Positions 46,382 through 56,835 of a stretch of 64,000 nucleotides of DNA are shown piece by piece. The notes beneath the pieces were generated by a model. It searched no databases. It had not been told where the DNA came from and saw only the letters and a list, made by a program, of their open reading frames with translations. This DNA is from Sindora glabra. Taxonomy: Eukaryota; Streptophyta; Magnoliopsida; Fabales; Fabaceae. Positions within the stretch are counted from its first letter, which is position 1, and each line of letters begins with the position of its first letter. The DNA lies in assembly GCA_020226215.1 (NCBI GenBank), contig CM035230.1, forward strand, positions 21,061,883-21,125,882. The letters are read 5' to 3'. Position numbers and translations under genes: made by a program.

Positions 46382-47888
46382 TGCAAACATTAAAGAAAAG
46401 ATTTAATTTTATTTTATTAGATACCTTCTCTTTCAAATATCTTAGAGTTGGAGAGATGACTCTTTTTTTAATTATTAGGTATATATTAATCAATTTTTAT
46501 CCAATCTTCTTTATAAATAATTAATATATAATTATAATATTATATCATTAAAAAGTATTTATTCATACAATGCACAGATGACTTAGTATAGTTATAAAAT
46601 ATTAAAATAAAAAAATTTATTTATTTAATGTTAAATATAAAATATTAAGAGAAAGTAATTGTCTCTATTCATTGCATAAAAAGAAAAAAAAAATTCTGTA
46701 TTTCTAAAAGTAATTTAGTATCCTCCACTACTATGAGTTTAGTCATTACTTTTTTAAGGTTATATAAGTGATATGCCACTCTTTTACTTATATACATGTA
46801 AATAATATTTTTTACGATAAATACTTTCTAATGAAATAAAGTAGATTTTATTTTCATACTGTTTCTAAAAGAGAAAATATAATAATACTTATCCATTATA
46901 CTATAATCTTAGAGGAGGCCTAACTTACAATTTTTTTTATAAAAAGATAATTCCCTAATAATAAATATTTGAAAAAAAAATATTTGGTGGGTGGGGAGCA
47001 TTGAGCCGTGGCTCCCCTTAATCACCACGAGACTTCGCCTCTGATCGTAGAGAAAGCATATTTTTTAATGTATTGTATATGTCACTATTTATGAATCCAA
47101 ACTGGGGGTTAAGTCTAGGTGGTATATTTATATGACCAGGATGAAAGATCGGGTGAAGTTAATTGGGGAGATCTTGATGTGGAAGAATCAACAAATAAGT
47201 GATAGCTAGAATCGAAATGTTACTCAAATTAAGAGTTAGCTAGGTGCAATAATTAATTTTAAATCTTCGGTGTAAATAATAAATTTTAATAAATATAGGT
47301 TTATACCTATATTTTATGTGAACATAAAAATAAAATTAAATCTTTTCTTAATACCTAAATTAAAAGGGACATACAAGTTTTTATGTGAATTAAATTTATC
47401 CCTATATAAAAATTAAATTTTAAATTTTAAAATTTAATTTCTTAATTTATTAAAATTTTAAAATTTTAAATTAAATTTTAAAATTTATAGATTCAAAAAA
47501 TTTATTCAAGGTGAACTATATAAATTAAAATTTTTATGTGAATTAGCTTTATCCCTATATAAAAATTAAATCTATAAACCTTTTCTTAATACCTATATTT
47601 TATGTTTCATTTAATTTTTATATATATATTCTTCATCCCTATATATATATATATATATATTTATTTATTTATAAATTATAAGAATATAATTATCTATGTT
47701 GTATTTGAATTAATTTTACTCTCCTCAATTCCTGACTTTTAAAATTGACCCCACATTTTGTGAATTAGATCGTGCGTGAATTAGCTTTATCCCTATATTT
47801 TATGTTTCATTTTATGAAAGAGTGTGAAATAATTTATCAGTTAATTAACAAATCTTTACTCTAGAAATAATCTATCAGTTGTAATTGG

Positions 47889-48697
47889 GCAAAAAGACAT
47901 TCTTATGCTAGCTTTGTTGATTCTCACAATGGAAGTTATTTTGTACATTTATATTATATTGTATGTTGTAATGAGATTGAAATCATACTCTACCAAGCAA
48001 AAAATCAAGTTTATTTCTTCAATAAAAAAAATAAGAAAGATGGAATGACCTTTTACGCTTTTATTTCCTATGCTTTTTTTAGGAAAAAAAAAACAGAAAT
48101 TAAGATTACTCTTATGTTAATAAATAATATGACAATGAAAAGTTTTTGGTAAATATATTTTCTTAATTATAATTTTAAAAAAATAAAACTTTTTTATATA
48201 AAATAAATATTATTTTTATTTTACAAAATCAATCGTCAAGTGCAGACATAGAAATAAAACAGAAGAGATCACTATGAATGATAGGAGTATCTAATATCAA
48301 GTAGATTGCATATTGCGAAAGCAAATGTAAACTACATGTCCAAATCTATCCCAGGTTGAAGAAACCGGGTGATATAATAAGTTTTGAAATCATGATACTA
48401 AAATTATTTGATTACAATTATTTATTTTTAATAAATAATTTTAATCTAACAATTTTTGGGTCACCACATCACTCTAAATTTTGAAGCCTTTGAGGCACCA
48501 TAAAATTAACTCATCTTTTTTAAGTAATAAACCTCTCGGAAAACAAACCTTCAATCTAGAAAAAAAAAATTAGCTTATAAATTTAACAAGTATTTTTTCA
48601 TTTTTTCATGACATATACAGGGGACCACACATAGCGTAAAAAATTCATTTAGATATGTGTGATAAATCCCTCATTAATATTTTATAACAATGATATC
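47889..48697. other. AT-rich non-coding stretch
   Basis: No gene. The segment near 48,250-48,300 shares words with 44,145-44,200 and may be the left extension of repeat copy D2. Confidence 0.3.
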
Positions 48698-50050
48698 TAT
48701 TCATCCTTGTTGTCAAGGGCTATGAGCCTCAATGAAAAAAATTTCTACACTTTGTAAAATATCATTTTAATTTCACGTCATTTCAGTAGGATCAGTACCA
48801 TGCAACATTAATTAGCGATGTAGTAAGTGTGGTTGAATGAAGAAGGTCTTGAATAATTTAATTGAGCTTTTTAGATTAAAAAATAAAATATGTTAGAAGA
48901 CAACAAAAATTAATGGCGTATATTCTTAAAAAGGAAAGGCATGTTTAATATTATGGATTGCATATTTAAAAATGAAATACAAATTTGTCTGCCATAATAA
49001 ATGTCAAGAAAAGTGTGGAAAAGTGCAGCATGAGAAATAAAAAGGGAATATATTATTATCCAGGAAAATGAACGAATATTAGTCTTATGATATTGTGTGA
49101 TCAAGTAACCTAGGCTGTATTTAGCACAACAGATAAGTCATAATTTGATGACCTTGTCAATAGGTTATTAACTAGTATTTAGAGGTATTTAATGCATTAC
49201 TTAATTAAAAAAAAGCCATGATTTAATAAGTCAATATGGGTAGCTTTTAACTGTTAGCTTACAACTTATTAGTTTGTTTTTCAAATTTATCATTTTTCGT
49301 CATATGCCCTTAATTATATTTTAAATAATTATATATTTACTTTAAATAGTAGATAAATAAGTAATAAGCACATAAATATATAATGGTAAAAATAAAATTA
49401 ATTAAATTTTTGGTAATTAAAATTTTATTTGAAAAATATTTATTTTCTCAATACAAATTGATCTTAAAATAAATATAAATTAATTTAATTCATATAACTA
49501 TTTATATTAATTTGCTTTTTTGTATCATTTTACAATTTTAATGTAGTTTAACCACTAATTTTACTAAACCCTACTAGCACAATTTACTAGTTTATCTACT
49601 ATTAACTTATCAATTATTACTTATTTGCTAGTAGTTATTAGATATAAACTACCTTGTCACTTGTGCTAAACATAAGCTTGATGTACACACGTGGACGCAC
49701 GTAGAATGTAGGAAGTTCATCGCTGGCAAATCCAATGCAAGCATTGTTCTCAAAAACACATGTTACGTGAAGTGTTATTAGTTAATTCTACAAGTAGGCC
49801 TAAAATCTTAACATAAAAAAATGAACTTTAATTTATTCGGAACAAGTGCTAGTCTAAAACTTATTTGGACATTAATAAGATTAAGCCAACTAAAACTTTG
49901 GCCTTATCACAGGCTATAAACATTTTCTTTTCTACATCTTATAAAAAAATTTACCCATGAATGTATGATCAAGCACACTTTAGATGCCTACCCTTCAGCG
50001 TAAACCTGTGAAATTAACATTCTTGTATTAATTCACTTCACTTGACATTT
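48698..50050 (+). repeat. upstream-block repeat, copy D2, split by a MITE
   Basis: Same order of landmarks as D1 and D3: TCAGTAGGATCAGTA, GAAGAAGGTCTTGAATAATT (48,839), ATATGTTAGAAGACAACAAA, ATGCAAGCATTGTT, GAAGTGTTA and CTACAAGTAGGCCTAAAATC. The insert at 49,118-49,672 interrupts it. Similarity to D3 continues to the CAAGCAC...CCCTTCAGCGTAAA segment. There D3 has CAACATAAGCGTATAAAAATC, so the TATA box is missing in D2. No RING gene follows. Confidence 0.75.
49118..49672. mobile_element. hAT-like MITE, about 555 bp
   Basis: Terminal inverted repeats TATTTAGCACAA (left) and TTGTGCTAAACA (right). Degenerate flanks TAGGCTG and TAAGCTT may be the remains of a 7-8 bp target duplication. It breaks repeat copy D2, where D1 and D3 are continuous. 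The interior is AT-rich and non-coding. GTAGTTATTAGATATAAACT at its right end also occurs at 44,429 beside the foldback structure. Confidence 0.7.
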
Positions 50051-51007
50051 TGTAAGTTAGCATTTAATTCAAGGAAGAAAAAGCTTAAATTTGTATTTAG
50101 TTCTTCTCAAACATATGGATTGATTTAATTTCCTTAAATAAAAAGTTGTAAATTTAATATTTTATTTTGAATTAAAATGGAAGTTTTAAATTGTGGTCCG
50201 CAATCATAATATTGCATAAATTACGCTAAATTTATTTTCAATGAAATGGAAGAATGTTAGCTATAGAGCTGTGTAAAAGAATGGCTTATATATTCCCGTT
50301 ATAATGCATATCCTTAATTATTCTTGGTTAATGAAGAGTAGTTGTTAATTTTTTTTGTCTATTTACCAATTTGAAAATTGTACTTCTCAATTTTTAAAGC
50401 ATAGAAAACTATAATTGACTTTTTTCATTAATTGAAAATAAAAACATATGTTACAATGAAAGCATACGAGAATTCTCACATAACTGAAGGTGGATCTTTC
50501 AGCGATAAAACAAATAACATAGACTAAATAGGTGACTGTTAGCAAAATCTAATCTAAATTTAATATATCATTGTTCTTATTGTTATTATTGTTATTATTT
50601 TAATTATAATTATAAGTTGAAGTTGGTTATCGTAACCGAATTCTAAGAAGTAAGAATGGCTCCTTCCTAAGTTCAATGAAACAACAGATTCACAAGAAAA
50701 CAACAGAAGTGGAAGGGCTCATAAACTGATATAGAAATCAACGTTTTCAATAGGAGCTCTCGCTCCGAGGTCTCTATTTAGCCAATAAAAACGGAGAATT
50801 GTTTGCAACATTCAAGAAAAACATAATACAATATGTTTACTGACAAGTTTAACCCTTTTCCTTAAGTAAATTAATGACTGTTATGTTTTAGATAGTGAAA
50901 AATATATTTTCTCAAGTCTAGTCATGACTTGTCCATTTTCCACTCTAAGGGCAAAAAAATCTAACTAAAGAATCACTAAATTCTAGAAAGCTTGTGAGAA
51001 AACGTTA
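50051..51007. other. AT-rich non-coding stretch
   Basis: No gene. A GC-richer patch at about 50,640-50,800 has no long frame. Confidence 0.3.
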
Positions 51008-51205
51008 TGCACAGGGTTTGTAACTTGCAGTTGCAGTCACATTTGTGATTTTACTGTGATTAGTAAAATTGTAAAATTGTAGGCAAATGTGGAAAAATAC
51101 AACTATTGCAGCGTAAAATTGCTGAAAATCACAGATGTAGTACAATCCGCAACTATAATATTGAATGTAATAGTGTGGTATCTGCAATTTAAAATCCTAC
51201 TTGAA
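51008..51205. mobile_element. short MITE, copy 1
   Basis: Begins GGTTTGTAACTTGCAGTTGC and ends inverted-like CTGCAATTTAAAATCC. The centre carries AAAATTG/CAACTATTGC words. Similar in ends and content to 51,378-51,508 and to the insert at 19,478-19,613. The style matches plant MITEs with AAGGTTTTAAATTGCGGT-type ends. Confidence 0.5.
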
Positions 51206-51377
51206 TCCAATAATTTGGACCTCTTGTGTTGACAACCTTAATTTTCCTACTCTATGGACGTTTACCTACTCGCATAACATCTATTTTAAATAAATGAGAG
51301 TGTTAGATAGGTGTGTGTCTATAGTATGTGTGAATATAACCTTACCAACAAAAGAAAGAAAAATGAATGGCTAAAGC

Positions 51378-51508
51378 AAGGTTCTAAATTACAATTCTAG
51401 TTTTGTCTCAGTTAGTAAAATTATGGATAAATACATGAAAATACAATCATTTCTAAAGAAAATCGTGGATGTGGTGCAGTCTACAACCATAATTTAAATC
51501 CTTGGGCC
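51378..51508. mobile_element. short MITE, copy 2
   Basis: AAGGTTCTAAATTACAATTC on the left and CATAATTTAAATCCTTGG on the right form imperfect inverted ends about 130 bp apart. The middle shares AGTTAGTAAAATT, AAAATACAA and GATGTGGTGCAGTC with copy 1. Confidence 0.55.
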
Positions 51509-51784
51509 CAAGAGTGGATGGCAAACTATCTTGGTGACAGTAGGAAAAACCCAACTACAAATATCCAGTAATAATGAGGAGGAGGAAGAGGGGTTGAAGT
51601 TGGGTGATTGTCACCAACTTCTTTACGGTACGTAGCCTCTTCTCTAAGTTTAATAAGTTATGGAATCTTACATTTATATCCACTGCTTACATTTGCAAGT
51701 TAATTTCATCGTTAGGACTTGTATTATTACAAGGACTCTATTATATAAGAATGAACTGAGCATAACAAAACAATCTGAGTGAGT

Positions 51785-52345
51785 ATCCGTGTGATGGTTT
51801 TGATAAAAGGAGTGCAATTGACAAACGAGAGTCTCAGTTTTCTCCTACAATTCATTGGCACCATCTTTTCTTGACGAGAGCGTAAAAGGTATATCTTTGC
51901 TTTGTGATCGAAACATATATTAGGGGTGAGTGCCAATCAATTGCTTACGGAGGATTTATTTAGTTTGAGCCTTAAATTTCTTCATCTAAGTGTCAATTTC
52001 CCTTACTCCTTTCGTCTTCAATATTCCGTTAATTCTTCCCTTTAAATACTTTAACGGGGAGGAGGTTAGATATCTGTTAATTGTAGCATATTATTTTGAT
52101 AAAGAGGAAAGAAATAATAAAGCAAAATGACAGTCAGATGAAGAAATGTAAGGCTCAAGCTAAATAAATACATCGTAAGAAATTGACTCACCAGCAATAT
52201 AGGTGTTGACAAAGCAAAGGTGATCCTTTTACGCTCCTCTCATCGAGAAAAGAGAGTGGCAACGAATTCTAGGAAAAAGCGGAAACTCTCGTTAGTCAAT
52301 TATACTCCATAACAAAACTGTCGTATACAATGTTATTTTGATAAG
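51785..52345. mobile_element. foldback element with inverted arms of about 240 bp
   Basis: The left arm (about 51,785-52,015) and the reverse complement of the right arm (about 52,090-52,345) share, in order, GGAGTNNAATTGAC, AACGAGAGT, AATTC.TTG.CA, GAGCGTAAAAGG, ATCTTTGCTTTGTG / ACCTTTGCTTTGTC, GTGAGT, TATTTAG.TTGAGCCTTA and ATTTCTTCATCT. Only about 75 bases separate the arms. No transposase is present. Long arms resemble Mutator-like or foldback non-autonomous elements. The target duplication is not clear. Confidence 0.7.
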
Positions 52346-52430
52346 AGAACATATTATGTAGAGTTATATTGGTGATGAGATGTTCGGAGTGCATGGTAAA
52401 CCTTCTGTTAATTCTACATTCAAACTAGGC

Positions 52431-53245
52431 TCCATACTTGCCCCTTTCTCCTTAGTGTCAAGAGCTAATTAAAAACCTGAAAGAAAAGGTTTCTCCAATT
52501 TGTAAAATTTCGTTTTAATTTCACATCTGGTCAGTAGGATCAGTATTGAAACTTTGATGAGCTATGTACTAATTGTGGTTAAATGAAGAAGGTCTTGAAT
52601 AATTTATTTGGATTTTTAGAATCAAAATTAAAATATGTTAGAAGACAACAAACATTAATGGCATATTATTTTTCAAAAAAGAAAAAGACATCTTCAAGAT
52701 TATAGACTGCATATTTAAAAATGTAATAAAAAATTGTCTTCCATGAATAATGTCAAAAATATTTTGGAAAATGGGTAGATTGGAAAGAAGAAGGGAATGC
52801 GTTATTAATTGGGCATATTAACTATTATCAATCTTATGGTTTTGTTTTGTGTGAATAAGTAATACACTTAAATAGCGCAGAATATACAATAACTTCTCTA
52901 GGATAGGAAGTTCATCTCTGACAATTTTAATGCAAGCATTGTTTACAAAAATAGAAGTTGCATGAAGTGTTAATAATTGATTCTACAAGTTGGCCTAAAA
53001 CCTTAACAAAGAAAAAGACATAAATATAATTTTATTCAGTATAAGTACACCCAAAATTTATTTGGAAATTAATAGAATTAAACATACTAAATTTCATATG
53101 CTTTGCCTAATCACAGACTATAAACCTGTTCTTTTCTATGTTTTATCAAAAGCTTTAAGGGTGAAAGCACGTTCAAGCGCACCTTATAAGTTCTCCCTTC
53201 AACATAAGCGTATAAAAATCAACATCCGTGAATTCACCGTATAAT
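52431..53245 (+). promoter_or_regulatory. presumed RING-H2 gene upstream/promoter block (repeat copy D3)
   Basis: Third direct copy of the D block, with GAAGAAGGTCTTGAATAATT at 52,585. Its right end carries CGTATAAAAATC, a good plant TATA box, at 53,211-53,217, absent from D1 and D2. Transcription would start about 30 bases downstream, near 53,243, and lead into the probable untranslated exon of the RING gene. That this is the promoter is inferred from position and the TATA box. Confidence 0.5.
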
Positions 53246-53334
53246 TTGTTGGTGATCAAATATATTGTTTCCTTGGCCTGAAACTTGACCGCATCAGAGC
53301 TTCATCAACTCCCTGCTTGCAGCTCCTCTGTCAG
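53243..53334 (+). other. probable 5' untranslated exon of the RING-H2 gene
   Basis: A GC-richer stretch after the TATA box, ending CCTCTGTCAG|GTTTTC, a good donor site. No ATG-led frame of note connects it to the protein. A leader exon is therefore the simplest reading. Confidence 0.4.
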
Positions 53335-54850
53335 GTTTTCTATCTTTGCGAATTTTGCATCATAAATCCTTATAACTTCATATATTTTAGAATATGTTTA
53401 TATCACTTAAACTCTAGTTTTGGCAAACCTGATTTTGGTGTTCCAATCACATTATTAAAAAATGTTTGGCACTTTCAATTTGCATTTCAGGTCTTTACTT
53501 TACTATAATTTAACTCAGTATTTTTGTTGTGTGGATTTGCCCATCCACATGGCATGCTGCAATAGAGATGTTGCAACAGCTTGAAAACTGCAGTAGTGAA
53601 TAGTCGCTGTCAAGTCATTGAGTTTTTTCCCTTTCTTTTTTCCTATTTATCTTACCCTTTTTCCTTTAGGGTAGTTATTGTTCTCCTGCTTGTTAATATA
53701 TTTTTTCTCCTTTATCCATAACCATTACAAGCTTTTCTTGTTTGGTGTGATTTACGATGATCATAACTCGGTTTGTATGTTCTCTTATTTAGTGTGATTT
53801 ATCATCATCATAGGTCCATTTGTAAGTTCTCATTCATGCATTTTGTACTCTGACTTACACACATAAGCCTCCAACCCAAGTTCTTAAAACCCTTCAAAAT
53901 TAGTTAGAAGCTGAAGTAACAATGCCTTTATGAGACTGTTGATTTCTGTACACACTAATGAAACATCATCACCCGAATCAAACACTTTTCATTATTCCCC
54001 TGCTTGTTAATATGTTTTTTCTTCATTTTCCCACTTTCTTTTATAACTCTTACATGCCTTTCTTACTTGGTGTGATTTATCATGATCATAGATTGGTTTG
54101 TATGTTCTTTTCCAAACACTGTGTACTGTCTCTTACACACATGAGCCTACGACCCAGGCTCTTAAAAACCTTTGTGGATTAGTTAAAGGGTGAAGCAGTG
54201 ATGCCTTTGTGAAGCCATCAGTTTTCATGTAAATTAAACATCTTCACTCAATTTGAAGCCTTTACATTAGAAGACTATCATTGGCAAGAATTGGAGCCTT
54301 ACTAGCCTTGTAGTGGCCGTGCTAAGAACATTTTGGAAACCTTCCACCATTAGAAGTTAAAGATCAAAATCAACGTTTTTTCTGATCGAGACAGACCCAT
54401 GTTCATCTTGTTACCTTCTAGGACCCAAGAGAACACCACATCCTTAGTCTCTTTAAACTTGATGTATGTAGGATATAGAAGTTTGTTTCTAAAATAATGC
54501 CCCGGCCGCATAGAAATGTAATTTCCCCCTATTTGAATTCCCAAGTGTGTAAAATTATCATTAATGTGAATTAAATAAAAACCAAGAAGGATCAGGTATC
54601 CGTGATTTGGTGCCCTGCTTTATTTTCAGGAAAGAAATTCTATAATCAATTATGTTCAAATTCTTGGTTATTTTCCCATATTCATAGCAATTCACTAAAC
54701 TTCATAAATCAAGTTTGCAATTTGGACGGATTCAATTATCATTATTCTGTTTCTAAGCCTTAGCTGAAATTTAACTAGTCTTTTTTCTTGTTGGAATTTA
54801 ATCTATTTTGTACTATATTATGAATTAAATTGTATATTTCCATTTCTTAG
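53335..54850 (+). other. probable leader intron of the RING-H2 gene
   Basis: Bounded by CAG|GTTTTC and TTTCCATTTCTTAG|GATATCATGG, i.e. GT at the start and a pyrimidine-rich AG acceptor six bases before the start codon. At about 1.5 kb it is long but plausible for a plant leader intron. It carries a 314-bp tandem duplication. Confidence 0.45.
53687..54265 (+). repeat. 314-bp tandem duplication inside the proposed leader intron
   Basis: Copy 1 starts TGCTTGTTAATATATTTTTTC at 53,687 and copy 2 starts TGCTTGTTAATATGTTTTTTC at 54,001. Shared words in order: TTGGTGTGATTTA, ATGATCATA, GGTTTGTATGTTCT, CTTACACACAT, CTTAAAA, GAAG.AG..ATGCCTTT and ATCATC/ATCTTCAC. The copies are moderately diverged. 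Confidence 0.85.
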
Positions 54851-54856
54851 GATATC

Positions 54857-55261
54857 ATGGCCAATAACAATATCTGGGGCAATCATAAAACGGATAGTGT
54901 TATGCCAGATGACAACGATGATTCAGACTATAAGGGGACCATCATATTGGGTGTTGCATTGGGGCTTGGTATCATAATGGCCATTGTTATCGTGATCTTG
55001 ACAATATGGAAAAGATCTACTCGCTTAAATCCAGAGGTTCGTAACCGACTTCCGCGAACGAGATACCAAACTGGGATGCTGCTTCCCTTTGACACTGATA
55101 ACTGCGCAATATGCATTGCGAATTTTAACGATGAAGATGAAATCACAACTCTTCCTTGTGCGCATACTTTTCATACAAGTTGTGTTTTTACACATTTTGA
55201 GAGAGCTAGAACGTGTCCTTCTTGTAGGCGGGTTATTTCGATTTCAAACAACACATCTTAG
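54857..55261 (+). CDS. single-pass membrane RING-H2 finger protein (probable E3 ubiquitin ligase), 134 aa
   Basis: Residues 1-26 are hydrophilic and acidic (PDDNDDSDYK). Residues 28-51 form one hydrophobic membrane span followed by WKRS. Residues 83-123 are a RING-H2 domain with Cys83, Cys86, Cys101, His103, His106, Cys109, Cys120 and Cys123 (C-x2-C-x14-C-x-H-x2-H-x2-C-x10-C-x2-C). Such proteins place a zinc-binding RING at a membrane to pass ubiquitin from an E2 to target proteins. Size and layout recall the plant ATL family. However, the ATL Trp after the sixth ligand is replaced (CVFTHFERA), the GLD motif is not seen, and Pro sits directly next to the third ligand (LPCAH). It may therefore be a divergent relative. 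The start at 54,857 follows an acceptor-like TTCTTAG by six bases, and the coding part has no intron. All eight zinc ligands are present and there are no internal stops. Confidence 0.88.
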   Translation: MANNNIWGNHKTDSVMPDDNDDSDYKGTIILGVALGLGIIMAIVIVILTIWKRSTRLNPEVRNRLPRTRYQTGMLLPFDTDNCAICIANFNDEDEITTLPCAHTFHTSCVFTHFERARTCPSCRRVISISNNTS

Positions 55262-56835
55262 CTTTCTGCATATCTTGGACATCTAATACGTCGATTGTAT
55301 TTTTCATATCTTTAATTTTAGACCGAAATTATGTAAGTAGACCATTCAGTTTAAATCTTTTAATTTGATCGTTAATGTCGTGCTTTACTAATTAAAGCAT
55401 ATTGAAGAAAAGTACACTTACGCAGAGCAGATCGTGCATTATTGAAAAATATGGTCTCAACCGATATCCAACATGGCACAATTATTTCATTTTCATCCAT
55501 ACAAGTGGAACTACACTCGAGTATATGGTATCAAAAAATTATATCTTATTACCTCAATCTGAATGTTCTCAATCATCTCATTTCTAGCTACACATATTAG
55601 CTTTTATGTTATATAAATTTATCAGGCTAATTCTACCATTATATTTACATAGTAAGCATATTATTCATAGAGCACAACACATATCGCAAACATCTATAGA
55701 AGTACAAAAGAGTCACTTATGCTGCAGAAGGGTTCACATTATCTTTGCTTAATCCTCTAGGTATCAATAATGTTCTCAATTAATCGCAATCTTAATAGTT
55801 CCCAAGAATTATCCAGACTACAAATCAACTTTAGAAAAGTCAAAATACTATATTCATGCCCTTTGAAAAGTTTCTATTTGTTATTCTAAAGTCAAAAACA
55901 CTTTTTATTGACCTTATGACAATTAGGCTTCTAAATGGAGTTTACTTTCCCAAAATATTATGATGGTACACATGTCATATAATTAGATAGTAAATAAACA
56001 ATTGAAAGTTGAAAATGAAGAATGAAATCAAATTTCTTACTTGTATAAACCTAAAAAAGCAACAAGTTATAGCAAATTATGAAACTAAAAACTAAATTCC
56101 AAGAATAAAAACCAAAACAAGACAAGTCCTTACCTTTAAATTCTCCATTTTTTCAATGAATGCACAATCCTATAGATTTAGCAATGGGCTAATAGAGATT
56201 CATTCCTTTAAAAAAATTTGGTCATGCAAAAGTATAAAATCAAAGAGAATCATTACTAGGTTGGAAGAAGAGCATACCTCTTAGAGAGAGAATCAATTTA
56301 GGGTTGGAAAAGGCTCAGGATGAAATTCATAAATGGTATCATTGTTCCACTCCTTTTATTTTCAACTCATGCTAGTGTCCTATGTTTCAATGTCAATTAT
56401 TTAAAAATAATCAACATGTAAATTTCAATGATGTCATCCAAATAATAAATAATAAGCATTGGTTATCTTATAAAAAATTTACATTGTAAAGTCAAAGATG
56501 TTAGATTTAAAATAAAAAATCTATGTCTTTTTATGCACCAAACTTTTTAGAAAGAAGCAAAAAACTAATTTACACATAAGAACAAAAAATTGACACTTGC
56601 ATAAGCATTGCACAACAACTACAAAAATCAAATAGAAATTAAGAACAACATAATCAATTGTGGGAGCCTTTATACAAAGTGACTGAACTCTAGTGCACAC
56701 ATCAAAATACAAGTTCCAACATGTCATTTATAATCAAGCCAATTATTAGCAATTAGTTTTCAACAACATAATTACAATTTCTAATAATATTTGGGAACAC
56801 TTAAAGACATTCATTGTAATTGAACACTAGTTCTA
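55262..56835. other. AT-rich non-coding stretch downstream of the RING gene
   Basis: The first 150 bases should be the 3' UTR (possible poly-A region near 55,310-55,400, no perfect AATAAA). Beyond that no gene is supported. The 56,521-56,727 minus frame is low-complexity. Confidence 0.35.

Larger units (their letters stand above)
44429..47888. mobile_element. foldback-like composite element with minisatellite arm
   Basis: AAATGAAACATAAAATAT...TAGGGATAAA on the left (44,475-44,530) is inverted on the right as TTTATCCCTATATTTTATG (47,784-47,802) and again at 47,595-47,610. TATAGGGATAAAGCTAATTC, repeated in the left array, appears inverted at 47,540-47,559 and 47,778-47,795. CTATCAGTTGTAATTGG occurs in direct orientation at both edges (44,447 and 47,872). 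The spacer (46,400-47,270) holds a GC-richer patch near 46,985-47,050. No transposase is visible. Long inverted arms built from short tandem repeats are the hallmark of foldback-type elements. The outer limits are approximate. Confidence 0.5.

Noticed and set aside
44145..48300. similarity between 44,145-44,200 and 48,252-48,300 as a fourth D-block copy
   Set aside because: Only about 40 bases match convincingly and the key D landmarks are missing at 44 kb.
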